Assembly: GCF_009996845.1 (NCBI RefSeq)
Contig: NZ_JAACYS010000005.1
Coordinates: 19,417-83,416, forward strand
Length of the DNA: 64,000 nucleotides
Source: Pallidibacillus pasinlerensis
Lineage (GTDB): Bacteria > Bacillota > Bacilli > Bacillales > Caldibacillaceae
Direction of reading: 5' to 3'
Shown here piece by piece: positions 45,868-54,930 of this stretch; the stretch's first letter is position 1; each line of letters begins with the position of its first letter. The notes under the pieces were generated by a model. It was not told the DNA's origin. It saw nothing but the letters and a program-made list of their open reading frames with translations, and ran no database searches. The translations under genes and the position numbers were made by a program.

Positions 45868-46677
45868 TTATGCTAACAACAATTTTTCTAAATACTCGGC
45901 AATTCCATCTTCTTCATTCGTTTTCGTAACATCTTTAGCGATTTCTTTCAATGGTTCAATCGCATTGCCCATAGCGACACCGTATCCCGCATATTCAATC
46001 ATTTCTAAATCGTTATCCTCATCACCAAAGGCGATCACTCGCTCCCTCGGGATATTATAATAATCCGCGACTTTCTTAACACCAACGGCTTTATTAATAC
46101 CAGCTTTTACAATTTCAATAACGTGGTAAGGTGCACCCCAACTACGATGTTCAACAAGTTCCGCCTTCGTCTCCGCTACATACGTGTTCACTCGTTCTAA
46201 ATTATCTTTATCCGCTGCAATGAGTAAACTTGTTGGATCGTGCTTTAAATATTCACGTAAATCCCCTGTCGTAATCGAAGGTTTACCCATCGTAAAAATA
46301 TCAATCAATTTTTCGTCATGATAATGAATAAAAATTTTATCCATCACTTCTGCAACGATATTTTTAATATTATATTCAATTGAGGTATCGACAATTTCTT
46401 TCACAACATTTAATGACAACGTCTCGTGGTAAACACCCCAGTCTACATCAAGTGGATGATGGACAAAGGCACCGTTGAAATTCACAATCGGTGTTTTTAA
46501 ATTTAATTGTTTATAATAAAGCTCGCTCGCTCTGTATGGTCTTCCCGTTGAAATCATAACGACATGACCTTCTTTTTGTACTTGATCGAGCACTTTTTTC
46601 GTTCTTTCAGAAATCGTTTTATCATCTTTCAGTAATGTTCCGTCTAAATCTAATGCGATTAAAAAACGTTCACTCAT
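45868..46677 (-). CDS. yitU: HAD superfamily Cof-type phosphatase YitU
   Basis: This 269-residue HAD hydrolase of the Cof/IIB type (B. subtilis YitU 270) probably acts on sugar or nucleotide phosphates; YitU has been linked to dephosphorylation of a riboflavin precursor. Motif I is LDLDGTLL (residues 9-16), motif II is ISTGR and motif IV is FGDEDNDLEMI. The ATG at 46677 follows GGAG at 7 bases; the frame to 46710 has no better site. Confidence 0.9.
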   Translation of the reverse strand: MSERFLIALDLDGTLLKDDKTISERTKKVLDQVQKEGHVVMISTGRPYRASELYYKQLNLKTPIVNFNGAFVHHPLDVDWGVYHETLSLNVVKEIVDTSIEYNIKNIVAEVMDKIFIHYHDEKLIDIFTMGKPSITTGDLREYLKHDPTSLLIAADKDNLERVNTYVAETKAELVEHRSWGAPYHVIEIVKAGINKAVGVKKVADYYNIPRERVIAFGDEDNDLEMIEYAGYGVAMGNAIEPLKEIAKDVTKTNEEDGIAEYLEKLLLA

Positions 46678-46774
46678 CTTTGTACTCCAACCCCCCCTTG
46701 TTTTTAGCAATTATATCACATTCATGTTAAACTTGTATTAAAAAATGTTATAGATAGAACTTATGGAGGAAACA

Positions 46775-47545
46775 ATGATTGTTATCGACAAAAAAACTGT
46801 AGCCAATATTACACTTTTAGAAGTTGTTAGACAAGAATTAATTCATGAAAAAGCACCTACTGTATTTTTTCTCCACGGTTTTTCTAGTGTAAAAGAAAAT
46901 AATTTACACTATGCCTATTTATTGGCGGAAAAAAATATTCGTGTCGTCTTACCAGATGCGATGTTTCATGGTGACAGAAGTAAGTCACTACCTATTGAAG
47001 AATTAGCATTACATTTTTGGAATATTATTTTAAAGAATATTGAAGAACTTAATTATTTGAAAAACGATTACATTGAACGCGGTTGGACTGATGAAGGGAA
47101 AATTGGTGTTGCGGGAACATCTATGGGTGGAGTGACAACGTTAGGAGCGCTCACTCAATATGATTGGATTAAATGTGCCGTTAGTTTAATGGGAAATCCG
47201 TGTTATGACCAATTTGCCCGTTATTTAGTTGAAAAAGTTAAAGAACAAGGGCACGAATTACCGTTTACGGATGAACAATTGGAAGAAGAATATAAAAAGG
47301 TTAGCCAATTTGATTTAAGTAAACAGCCTGAAAAATTAAATAAGCGTCCGTTACTATTTTGGCACGGAAAGAAAGATCCTGTTGTACCTTACTATTATGC
47401 ATACGAATTTTATAATAATATAAAGGATATGTATAAGGAAAATGAAGAAGATTTACAGTTTATTTTAAATGAACATGGTCAGCATAAAGTATCCCGTGAA
47501 GGAGTTTTAGCAACCGTTAGATGGTTTGCTAAATATCTTCATTAA
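46775..47545 (+). CDS. yitV: alpha/beta hydrolase YitV
   Basis: This 256-residue alpha/beta hydrolase of the dienelactone-hydrolase/esterase type has nucleophile Ser in GTSMGG, an Asp in HGKKDPVVP and a terminal His in NEHGQHKVS. The length fits B. subtilis YitV (255). The ATG at 46775 follows GGAGG. It is divergent from yitU, as in B. subtilis. The substrate is unknown. Confidence 0.9.
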   Translation: MIVIDKKTVANITLLEVVRQELIHEKAPTVFFLHGFSSVKENNLHYAYLLAEKNIRVVLPDAMFHGDRSKSLPIEELALHFWNIILKNIEELNYLKNDYIERGWTDEGKIGVAGTSMGGVTTLGALTQYDWIKCAVSLMGNPCYDQFARYLVEKVKEQGHELPFTDEQLEEEYKKVSQFDLSKQPEKLNKRPLLFWHGKKDPVVPYYYAYEFYNNIKDMYKENEEDLQFILNEHGQHKVSREGVLATVRWFAKYLH

Positions 47546-47619
47546 CTTTTAAGTAACTTCGTTTTAATTTTTTCGCTTGTTTGTTATGATATTGGTAGAA
47601 TGGAAAGGAGTTGAACATA

Positions 47620-47931
47620 ATGGATGAAGCTTTAAAAGAAAATTTAATGGGTGCACTTGAACAAGTGATTGACCCTGAACTAGGTATAGATATTGTTAAC
47701 TTAGGTTTAGTATATGATGTAGATTTAAAAGAGGACGGTACTGCGGTGGTTACAATGACGCTAACTTCAATGGGATGTCCACTTGCTCCAATTATTCAAG
47801 ACCAAGTTAAAATGGCATTGTCAGACATTCCTGAAGTAAAGGATACAGAAGTAAATATTGTTTGGAACCCACCTTGGTCAAAAGACCGTATGAGTCGTTA
47901 TGCTAAAATTGCTCTAGGTCTTCCAGATTAG
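47620..47931 (+). CDS. yitW: MIP18/SufT family iron-sulphur assembly protein YitW
   Basis: This 103-residue DUF59 protein acts in iron-sulphur cluster maturation. The family pattern EQVIDPELGIDIVNLGLVYDV and the conserved Cys in SMGCPLAP are present. The ATG at 47620 has AAAGGAG 9 bases upstream. A TTG at 47611 would include this site. It follows yitV, as in B. subtilis, and has its own terminator. Confidence 0.9.
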   Translation: MDEALKENLMGALEQVIDPELGIDIVNLGLVYDVDLKEDGTAVVTMTLTSMGCPLAPIIQDQVKMALSDIPEVKDTEVNIVWNPPWSKDRMSRYAKIALGLPD

Positions 47932-47939
47932 CTTGTTTT

Positions 47940-47971
47940 AGACGTCGGATTAAGTTACGGCGTCTTTTTTA
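47940..47971 (+). terminator. terminator of yitW
   Basis: AGACGTCG pairs with CGGCGTCT, followed by TTTTTTA. Confidence 0.75.
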
Positions 47972-48052
47972 GTAAAAATTGCTCAATTCTCCATTCATGA
48001 TTCCTTTCATTTCGTAAAAGATAAATATAGAATCATGAAAGGAGGTTTTTTT

Positions 48053-48235
48053 ATGGGTGAGATTTCACGGTTTCGTCCAGGGCACAAAGCACCAAATGAT
48101 GGTATTTATATCGAAGTAGGAGAACAAGGGGATTCGGTAATGAATCCGAAGCAGGTGAGATTGGCAAAAGGTGATCCGTTTCCGGAAACATCGAATCATA
48201 ATCGTCAATGGATCAAAAAAGAGCAACATAATTAA
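48053..48235 (+). CDS. yjzC: YjzC family protein
   Basis: This 60-residue protein has MGEISRFRPGHKAPNDGIYIEVGE and GDPFPETSNHNRQW, the typical YjzC pattern. AAAGGAGG lies 7 bases before the ATG at 48053. The function is unknown. It is convergent with yjzD across a shared terminator. Confidence 0.88.
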   Translation: MGEISRFRPGHKAPNDGIYIEVGEQGDSVMNPKQVRLAKGDPFPETSNHNRQWIKKEQHN

Positions 48236-48266
48236 ATTTAAACATACTTCAAATAGCGATATGATG

Positions 48267-48300
48267 AAAAAAGAGCACTCCTATATGGAGGCTCTTTTTT
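48267..48300. terminator. bidirectional terminator between yjzC and yjzD
   Basis: AAAAGAGC pairs with GCTCTTTT, with a short inner stem TCC/GGA, and T-runs on both strands. Confidence 0.8.
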
Positions 48301-48484
48301 ATGCTTCTTGTTGTGTTTGCTCTTCAGGAGTAAGTGCAGAAACTAAGTATACGATTACTGCAATACCTACACCTAAAATTGATGCATCAGTGAAATTATA
48401 TGTTGCGCCTAGGATTGAACCGCCAACATAAGCAATCATGTGACCAAATAAAAAGATCCAAAACAATGTTGCGATAAATCTCAT
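48299..48484 (-). CDS. yjzD: YjzD family membrane protein (DUF2929)
   Basis: This 61-residue protein has two membrane helices (residues 3-25 and 35-52) and the DUF2929 start MRFIATLFWIFLFGHMIAYV. Position beside yjzC agrees with B. subtilis YjzD. GAAGGTGG precedes the ATG. The function is unknown. Confidence 0.85.
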   Translation of the reverse strand: MRFIATLFWIFLFGHMIAYVGGSILGATYNFTDASILGVGIAVIVYLVSALTPEEQTQQEA

Positions 48485-48713
48485 TTTTCCACCTTCTTTA
48501 TTGTCTTATGTATCGCGTATATACAAATAATAACATAATTTAACAATTAAAACGAGTATTTTTGAAATGGTTTTCAAAAGGTGAGTGAATGCTTGATAAA
48601 TTAAGTATATGAATGATTATCAAATATAATTTGTTTGAATACATTATAAAGAAGTGGTTTTATAAAACGCGAACGTAGGACGAATTGAACAACGTAAAAC
48701 AGAGGGGTTAAGA

Positions 48714-49436
48714 ATGAATTACCGAATCTTCACTTTAAATAATGAGCTATGTATAATCCATTATCCTCATAGACCGAATGGGTTTGGAGTATTAATTATC
48801 GGTGGTGAAGAACAATATGTCGAACAAAATAAGAGTAATTGGTTAGATAATTACAATCGTCGTCATATTTTAGAATCATTGATGGATGAGGGGTATACCG
48901 TTTTTTATACAAATTTTGGAAAAGAACATATGGGAAATGACAAAACAATTGAACAAGTTAATGATCTTTATGAACATTTAAAGCGAACTGAAATTTTAAA
49001 TGAGAAAATTCATATAATCGCCGAGGGAACGGGAGCGTTAATTGCGACAAATCTACTTGAAAACAGAGCAAATATAATTCGATCCATCGTATTTATTAAC
49101 CCAGTTTTTTCATTAAACTGGTTGCTTGATTTATTAAAAAATCAACCGTTTCTTTATAATAGGGCGATAAAAGTTATAGCGAATGCTTATTCCATTCATG
49201 AAGATCAATGTAAGGAGTTAATCAAAAAGAAAAGTGGAAAAGTTATTTTACACAAAAAACCGTATATTATCATTCATATACTTGAACACGGCATTCAAGA
49301 TGGTGAATGGATTCAATTATATAAAAAACACTTTAAAAATGATATCGGAAATATTCAAGTACTTTTACCTGAAAAACGTTCACGAATCTTTTACTTTGCA
49401 AAACAACTTTTTAAAGAAGCTGAAACCGTTTTATAG
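48714..49436 (+). CDS. yjaU: YjaU-like alpha/beta-hydrolase fold protein, nucleophile missing
   Basis: This 240-residue protein has an alpha/beta-hydrolase layout. The expected GxSxG nucleophile elbow reads AEGTGA, so the Ser is Gly and hydrolase activity is unlikely. The order of this gene, a Rossmann-fold protein, then fabH and fabF, mirrors yjaU-yjaV-(med-comZ)-fabHA-fabF of B. subtilis, which is the basis of the name. The ATG has GAGGGG upstream. Confidence 0.65.
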   Translation: MNYRIFTLNNELCIIHYPHRPNGFGVLIIGGEEQYVEQNKSNWLDNYNRRHILESLMDEGYTVFYTNFGKEHMGNDKTIEQVNDLYEHLKRTEILNEKIHIIAEGTGALIATNLLENRANIIRSIVFINPVFSLNWLLDLLKNQPFLYNRAIKVIANAYSIHEDQCKELIKKKSGKVILHKKPYIIIHILEHGIQDGEWIQLYKKHFKNDIGNIQVLLPEKRSRIFYFAKQLFKEAETVL

Positions 49437-49533
49437 ATGATACAGGGGGACAGGTACATTGTTTCCATTTCATTATTTATTGAGTGAAGATTCCCTTAAT
49501 TGGCAGTATTTTATTTGGAATTGAGGTGGGGAA

Positions 49534-50265
49534 ATGGAGCGATTTATAATATTCGGAGCGGACGGATTTTTAGGTTTTGAACTTTGTAAGCAACTGTTAA
49601 ACGCTGGCAATGAAGTGATGCATATGCCGATTACAGATGATCCATTTCCAGAAGAAAAGTTGCTCTTTATCGGGAGAAATAGCAATTTTACTATAATTGG
49701 AAAAGATCAGGATTTGAATATTTTAACTCCGATTCATTTAATTATCCCTTGTTATGATTGGAGTAATGACTTTAAAGATCATATAAATTACACACAAAAT
49801 ATAATCGAAAAATTACAATCCAACATTACTCACTTAACTTATCTTTTGCATGATTCGATAGAGTTAGATCCGTTTTTGAACAAGATTAACGTATCTAAAA
49901 TCACTAAAGTTTACTTTCCGTATTTATATAGTGCGAATATTCCGAAAAACACTTTATTTTATAATTTATTAACGGAGGAAAATATACAAAGAAATGAACA
50001 AATTTTAAATGTGACCGATGCAGTAGCTGAAACATTAAATATTATTGCCTCTGAAAAATCTGGAACGTTTGTTATAAAAAACAAAAATGTGTATAGATGG
50101 CAAGAATGTTTATTTTGGCTTACAGGTATCAAATCACAAATTAAACCGGCAAATGATAATCAAGTGGTGAAGGGGATAGGAAGAGAAGTTGTGGAGAATC
50201 AAGAACATGCTATTTTTCCAAAAAATCTCAGAAAGATTGTAGAAAATAATCTACAAAATGTTTAA
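49534..50265 (+). CDS. yjaV: YjaV-like NAD-binding Rossmann protein
   Basis: This 243-residue protein starts MERFIIFGADGFLGFELCKQLLNAG, an SDR/epimerase-type dinucleotide motif (GxxGxxG, residues 8-14). No catalytic YxxxK is evident, so the enzymatic role is uncertain. It sits in the place of yjaV. med and comZ, which follow in B. subtilis, are missing; a terminator and then fabH come next. Confidence 0.68.
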   Translation: MERFIIFGADGFLGFELCKQLLNAGNEVMHMPITDDPFPEEKLLFIGRNSNFTIIGKDQDLNILTPIHLIIPCYDWSNDFKDHINYTQNIIEKLQSNITHLTYLLHDSIELDPFLNKINVSKITKVYFPYLYSANIPKNTLFYNLLTEENIQRNEQILNVTDAVAETLNIIASEKSGTFVIKNKNVYRWQECLFWLTGIKSQIKPANDNQVVKGIGREVVENQEHAIFPKNLRKIVENNLQNV

Positions 50266-50288
50266 AATTAAAAAGTATTGTGCTGTTT

Positions 50289-50318
50289 GGTCTCGCAATA
50301 AAAAGCGAGCCTTTTTTT
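50289..50318 (+). terminator. terminator of the yjaU-yjaV pair
   Basis: GGTCTCGC pairs with GCGAGCC with an eight-base loop, then TTTTTTT. Confidence 0.85.
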
Positions 50319-50387
50319 ATTTATGTCTATTTTTATCTTAGGAAAAACTATAAAAGGGATTGAATAAAATAAAATTTTAAGTTAAAC

Positions 50388-50404
50388 TTAGTACCAAGTA
50401 CTAA
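50388..50404 (+). promoter_or_regulatory. FapR operator before fabHA
   Basis: TTAGTACCAAGTACTAA is a perfect 7-3-7 palindrome and fits the FapR operator found at fabHA and other lipid-synthesis genes in Bacillus. FapR represses them until malonyl-CoA accumulates. Confidence 0.88.
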
Positions 50405-50480
50405 TATTTGATAATAACACGAATGCTAAATATAGATTAGGAAATAATAAAATAGTTTAATTGTTTGGAGAGTGAAAAAC

Positions 50481-51413
50481 ATGAATGCAGGAATTATTGG
50501 AATTGGACGCTATGTTCCGGAAAATGTTGTAACAAACTTTGATCTTGAAAAAAGAATGGATACATCAGATGAATGGATTCGTACGCGGACAGGAATTGCA
50601 GAAAGAAGAATTGCTGGTGATGATATAAATACATCTGATATGGCATTTTTTGCAGCTGAAAAAGCTTTGCAAGATGCGGGTTTAACGGCAGAAGATATGG
50701 ATTTAATTTTAGTAGCTACTGTAACGCCTGATCATTCTTTTCCTTCTGTAGCGTGCATGGTACAAGAAAAATTAGGTGCTAAAAAAGCAGCGGCAATGGA
50801 TGTAAGTGCTGCTTGTGCAGGTTTTATGTATGGCATAATTACAGCGAAGCAATTTATTGAATCAGGTGCATATAAACATGTATTAGTTATTGGTTCTGAA
50901 AAACTATCAAAAATTACGGACTGGAATGATCGCAGTACTGCAGTTCTATTTGGTGACGGTGCAGGGGCTGTTGTGATGGGACCAGTTTCAGAAGGTAGAG
51001 GTATTCTATCCTTTGAACTTGGTGCCGATGGTTCTGGTGGAAAACATTTATATCAAGAACAATACATCATTATGAACGGCCGTGAAGTATTTAAATTTGC
51101 TGTTCGTCAAATGGGTGAATCTGCACTAAATGTGATTGAAAAAGCAGGTTTAACAAAAGAAGATGTTGATTTCTTAGTACCACATCAAGCAAATATAAGA
51201 ATTATGGAAGCATCAAGACAAAGACTTGAATTACCAGTGGAGAAAATGTCAAGTACGATTGCGAAATATGGTAATACATCATCCGCATCGATTCCTATTT
51301 CATTAGTTGAAGAAATCGAAGCAGGTAAGATTAAAGATGATGATGTGATCGTTATGGTTGGTTTTGGTGGTGGCCTAACTTGGGGTGCCATTTGTATGAA
51401 ATGGGGCAAATAA
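50481..51413 (+). CDS. fabHA: beta-ketoacyl-ACP synthase III FabHA
   Basis: This 310-residue enzyme condenses acyl-CoA primers with malonyl-ACP to start fatty acid synthesis. The catalytic Cys112 is in [10 protein letters not shown], the His is in VPHQANIRI, and the Asn is in [11 protein letters not shown]. In Bacillus this enzyme prefers branched primers. The ATG at 50481 follows GGAGAGTG. A FapR box lies upstream and fabF follows after 98 bp. Confidence 0.95.
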   Translation: MNAGIIGIGRYVPENVVTNFDLEKRMDTSDEWIRTRTGIAERRIAGDDINTSDMAFFAAEKALQDAGLTAEDMDLILVATVTPDHSFPSVACMVQEKLGAKKAAAMDVSAACAGFMYGIITAKQFIESGAYKHVLVIGSEKLSKITDWNDRSTAVLFGDGAGAVVMGPVSEGRGILSFELGADGSGGKHLYQEQYIIMNGREVFKFAVRQMGESALNVIEKAGLTKEDVDFLVPHQANIRIMEASRQRLELPVEKMSSTIAKYGNTSSASIPISLVEEIEAGKIKDDDVIVMVGFGGGLTWGAICMKWGK

Positions 51414-51511
51414 TTTTTACACAAATATTAAGCTGAAAATGTATGTTTGTCTTTTTAAGCGTGATAATATAGAAAATAATGGAAGATGAAATTTCAAAGG
51501 AGTTGTAACAT

Positions 51512-52750
51512 ATGGAAAAGCGTAGGGTTGTTATTACCGGAATCGGTGCTGTATCACCCTTAGGAAATGATGCCCATACTTCATGGGAAAATGCCGTTGC
51601 AGGAAAAAATGGAATTGGACCGTTAACACGTGTTAATGCCGATGATTTCCCAGCGAAAGTAGCAGCGGAATTAAAAGACTTTGACCCGACAAAATTTATC
51701 GATAAAAAAGATGTTCGTAAAATGGACCGTTTTACCCATTATGCTATTGCATCAGCTTTAATGGCTGTTGAAGATGCGAAATTAACGATTGATGAATCTA
51801 ATGCTGAGCGTATTGGTGTTTGGATTGGTTCAGGGATTGGCGGTATGGAAACCTTTGAAAATCAATTCGAAACCTTTTTAAACCGTGGATATCGTCGTGT
51901 GAGTCCATTCTTTGTACCGATGATGATCCCGGATATGGCTGCTGGACAAGTTTCTATTTTCCTTGGAGCAAAAGGCTTCAACTCATGTACGGTAACTGCA
52001 TGTGCAACTGGTACAAACTCAATCGGTGATGCTTTTAAAGTAATCCAACGTGGCGATGCGGACGTAATGATTAGTGGAGGTACTGAAGCTCCAATTACAC
52101 GTATGTCAATTGCTGGTTTCTGTGCCAATACTGCATTAACAAGAAATCCAGATCCAGAAACTGCCAGCCGTCCATTTGATAAAGAACGTGATGGTTTCGT
52201 AATCGGTGAAGGAGCAGGAATTGTCGTTTTAGAAGAATTAGAGCATGCATTAAATCGTGGTGCGAAAATTTATGCTGAAGTTGTTGGTTACGGTGCAACA
52301 GGCGATGCATATCATATTACAGCACCAGCTCCAGAAGGAGAAGGTGGCGCTCGTGCAATGAAGATGGCCATCGATGATGCAGGTATTACTCCAGACCAAA
52401 TCGGATACATTAATGCTCACGGAACAAGTACAGATTATAACGATAAGTTTGAAACAGCGGCAATTAAAAAAGTTTTCGGTGATTATGCATATAAATTAGC
52501 TGTCAGCTCTACAAAGTCTATGACTGGACATTTATTAGGGGCAGCAGGTGCCGTTGAAGCAATCTTTACAGCGATGGCACTGAAGGAAGGTATTTTACCA
52601 CCGACAATGAATTTACAAAACCCAGATCCAGATTGTGATTTAGATTATGTACCAAACGAAGCAAGAAAAGCAAATGTTGAGTATGCGATGAGTAACTCAC
52701 TTGGCTTCGGTGGCCATAACGCAACGTTAGTATTAAAAAAATATGAATAA
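51512..52750 (+). CDS. fabF: beta-ketoacyl-ACP synthase II FabF
   Basis: This 412-residue elongating condensing enzyme has catalytic Cys164 in [14 protein letters not shown], His in [11 protein letters not shown], and His in [12 protein letters not shown]. Length and sequence match Bacillus FabF. AAAGGAG precedes the ATG. It belongs to the FapR-controlled fabHA-fabF unit and is closed by a terminator. Confidence 0.96.
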   Translation: MEKRRVVITGIGAVSPLGNDAHTSWENAVAGKNGIGPLTRVNADDFPAKVAAELKDFDPTKFIDKKDVRKMDRFTHYAIASALMAVEDAKLTIDESNAERIGVWIGSGIGGMETFENQFETFLNRGYRRVSPFFVPMMIPDMAAGQVSIFLGAKGFNSCTVTACATGTNSIGDAFKVIQRGDADVMISGGTEAPITRMSIAGFCANTALTRNPDPETASRPFDKERDGFVIGEGAGIVVLEELEHALNRGAKIYAEVVGYGATGDAYHITAPAPEGEGGARAMKMAIDDAGITPDQIGYINAHGTSTDYNDKFETAAIKKVFGDYAYKLAVSSTKSMTGHLLGAAGAVEAIFTAMALKEGILPPTMNLQNPDPDCDLDYVPNEARKANVEYAMSNSLGFGGHNATLVLKKYE

Positions 52751-52763
52751 TATTGATTTTTAA

Positions 52764-52794
52764 AAAGTCAGGTCTAAGATACCTGGCTTTTTTG
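52764..52794 (+). terminator. terminator of fabHA-fabF
   Basis: AGTCAGGT pairs with ACCTGGCT, followed by TTTTTG. Confidence 0.85.
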
Positions 52795-52928
52795 TTTACA
52801 ACGAATTAACGAGTTTACTCCTAAACCACCCAATCCTCCTGTAATTGGGAAAAGTTAATAACAAAATCAATTTTTAAAAATATAAATAACAATATAGATT
52901 GCTTGCTTCAGTTAAAGGAGGAGTTGGC

Positions 52929-53689
52929 TTGGGGTAATTCGAACGGATTTATGGTTAGAAGAAGAATTTAAAAATCCAAACTACGTACCGAATGAGCTAA
53001 AAAAATATTTTACTGAGTTAACTGAATATGAAATTTCAAGATTTTTATTAAATAGAGGTTATCAACCAACTGCCTCAAACAAATTTTCAATCCAAATTTT
53101 AAAAGAGAAAAATGTATGGGAAAAAACAGAACAACTTTTACAAAAATATAAAAACGAATGGTCAGGTCCCGATATACCAATCTTTATTTTTCCTACAAGA
53201 CAGAACCTCTTTCATAATAGAGGGAAAAATGGTTATTCCTTTATAGATAAAATCTTTTTATTTGTACCATCAACAATTACTGAAAAAGAATTAGAAGCAT
53301 TATTTGTACATGAATATCATCATATTTGTCGTTTAAATAGTGTTGATAAACCAATTGTTGAACATACTTTACTTGATTCATTGATTATGGAGGGGTTAGC
53401 GGAACATGCTGTCCTCGATTATTGTGGAGAACAATATGTCTTAAAATGGAATCATTTATATCATCCGAATGTTTTAGAGCGGATTTGGTTAAACGAATAT
53501 AAACCTTTTATGCAAGTGAAATATGGTAATCGAAGACATACACAGTTACTGTTTGGAAATGGCTTATCAAGGCCGTTATTAGGTTATACGATTGGTTTTT
53601 ATTTGATTGATCGTTTTCGAGAAAATAACGAAGGTTTTTCGATTCCAAGTACAATCTCTACTCCTTCTGAACAATTTATAAAAGATTAA
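52929..53689 (+). pseudogene. yjaZ: YjaZ-like DUF2268 zinc protease, start disrupted in a G-run
   Basis: A strong AAAGGAGG site precedes TTG at 52929, but this frame stops at once (TTG GGG TAA). One more G in the GGGG tract would give TTG GGG GTA ATT CGA, opening a 251-codon frame to 53689 that has no usable ATG, GTG or TTG of its own near its start. The product would carry the HEYHH zinc motif (near residue 128) and the EGLAEH segment of DUF2268, as in B. subtilis YjaZ. Either the gene is off by one base or the sequence has a homopolymer error. Its position after fabF fits yjaZ. Confidence 0.75.
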
Positions 53690-53799
53690 ATGTCGCTATT
53701 TATTGGCATTTAATATGTAGAAATCTTGTTAAATAGGAATAATTTAACAAACTTCGGACAATACTGTACTCAAATAGGTTATTAAGTGAGGGGTTAGAA

Positions 53800-54543
53800 A
53801 TGATGTATTTACACGATGTATGGGTGAATTGGTTTGAAGGGGAAGAGAATGGATATAACGTTTGCCATTTTCATGAGTGGAAAAAAGATGACACCATTGA
53901 ACTGCTTGATCAAGTACCTGTTTTAAAAGTTACAAATGAATTATATCATTATATTGAAAATGACCTTGCTGAATTACCGGAAAGTTTATTAAATGACGTT
54001 TACCAAAAAGCTTATTTACGTAGAAACCATGAACGGATTCAACTAGACTATTGTTTTATTGTAACAGATGGTATGGCAATTTTAGCCGTTGATACGCTCG
54101 GTTACAGTATACCGATGCGAAAAAGCCGAATCATTCCACGCCAAGAACAGCTAGTTTATGAAATGACCGCCGAAGAACAGGTGATGAATTACGACTTTAC
54201 GAATCAATCGAAAAAAGAGTACCATATTTTATCCCCTGAACCGCGGCTTATGTTAGGACTCACACGTAAAGAACGACATATGAAACAATTGTTATTTATG
54301 GCATTAGATCATTTGTATACGTCCAAAAACACCGCACAAGTACGCTACTGGTATACAGAATGGGCTCCTGAAAAATACTCTGACATACGTACAAAGTCCT
54401 TTGAAGAAGTTTGGAATCAATTGTACGAAGAAGTGAAATACGGTTGGACTGAGAAACATGAAAATTTATGTGAAGGTTTAATAAAAGGAGAGCCGTTTTT
54501 CGAAAAACTGTGGGAAATGCAAAATGGTTCGAAAGTGAATTGA
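53800..54543 (+). CDS. yjbA: YjbA family protein (DUF3603)
   Basis: This 247-residue protein is very close to B. subtilis YjbA over its whole length ([26 protein letters not shown] at the start, [18 protein letters not shown] at the end). The function is unknown. The start has GAGGGG upstream; MM or the second M are both possible. It lies after yjaZ, as in B. subtilis. Confidence 0.92.
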   Translation: MMYLHDVWVNWFEGEENGYNVCHFHEWKKDDTIELLDQVPVLKVTNELYHYIENDLAELPESLLNDVYQKAYLRRNHERIQLDYCFIVTDGMAILAVDTLGYSIPMRKSRIIPRQEQLVYEMTAEEQVMNYDFTNQSKKEYHILSPEPRLMLGLTRKERHMKQLLFMALDHLYTSKNTAQVRYWYTEWAPEKYSDIRTKSFEEVWNQLYEEVKYGWTEKHENLCEGLIKGEPFFEKLWEMQNGSKVN

Positions 54544-54556
54544 ATATTAAAGGGAA

Positions 54557-54588
54557 GCGGGGAATAGATGACATTTCCCGTTTTTTTA
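54557..54588 (+). terminator. terminator of yjbA
   Basis: CGGGGAA pairs with TTTCCCG, followed by TTTTTTT. Confidence 0.8.
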
Positions 54589-54615
54589 TTGGGAAGTACA
54601 TAAACCACTGAAAAA

Positions 54616-54871
54616 TGGCTCTTAAACATTGTTAAGTCGCTCATAGCCAGGTGGAAAACGATCATAGATTAATTATTAAAAAAAATCGCTCATAGAAATA
54701 GAATAATCGCTCGTAAATTAGGGTTAGTCACTCCTAGAAGAAGTCTAATCGCTCATAAATAGCTGATTCGCTCATGGATGTAAAAAGTCGCTCTTAAAAT
54801 TATACCAATCGCTCATTAAATTGACTATTTCGCTCGTAAAAAAAATATAGTCGCTCATAGGAAATCCATAA
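54616..54871. repeat. degenerate 21-bp direct-repeat array, 12 units
   Basis: The core TCGCTCATAg recurs at 54616, 54637, 54658, 54686, 54707, 54728, 54749, 54768, 54788, 54809, 54830 and 54851. Eight of the eleven steps are exactly 21 bp. Core variants include TCGCTCGTA, TCACTCCTA and ACGATCATA. The rest of each unit is AT-rich and variable. It fills the space between the convergent yjbA and symporter terminators. No gene is present. Confidence 0.85.
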
Positions 54872-54887
54872 TTTGCGAAGATACACA

Positions 54888-54920
54888 TTAAAAAGCCCAA
54901 GAACATCACATTCTTGGGCT
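54888..54920 (-). terminator. terminator of the symporter gene
   Basis: AGCCCAAGAA and TTCTTGGGCT form a perfect 10-bp stem. On the minus strand it is followed by TTTTTAATG. Confidence 0.85.
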
Positions 54921-54930
54921 GAACTCATTT

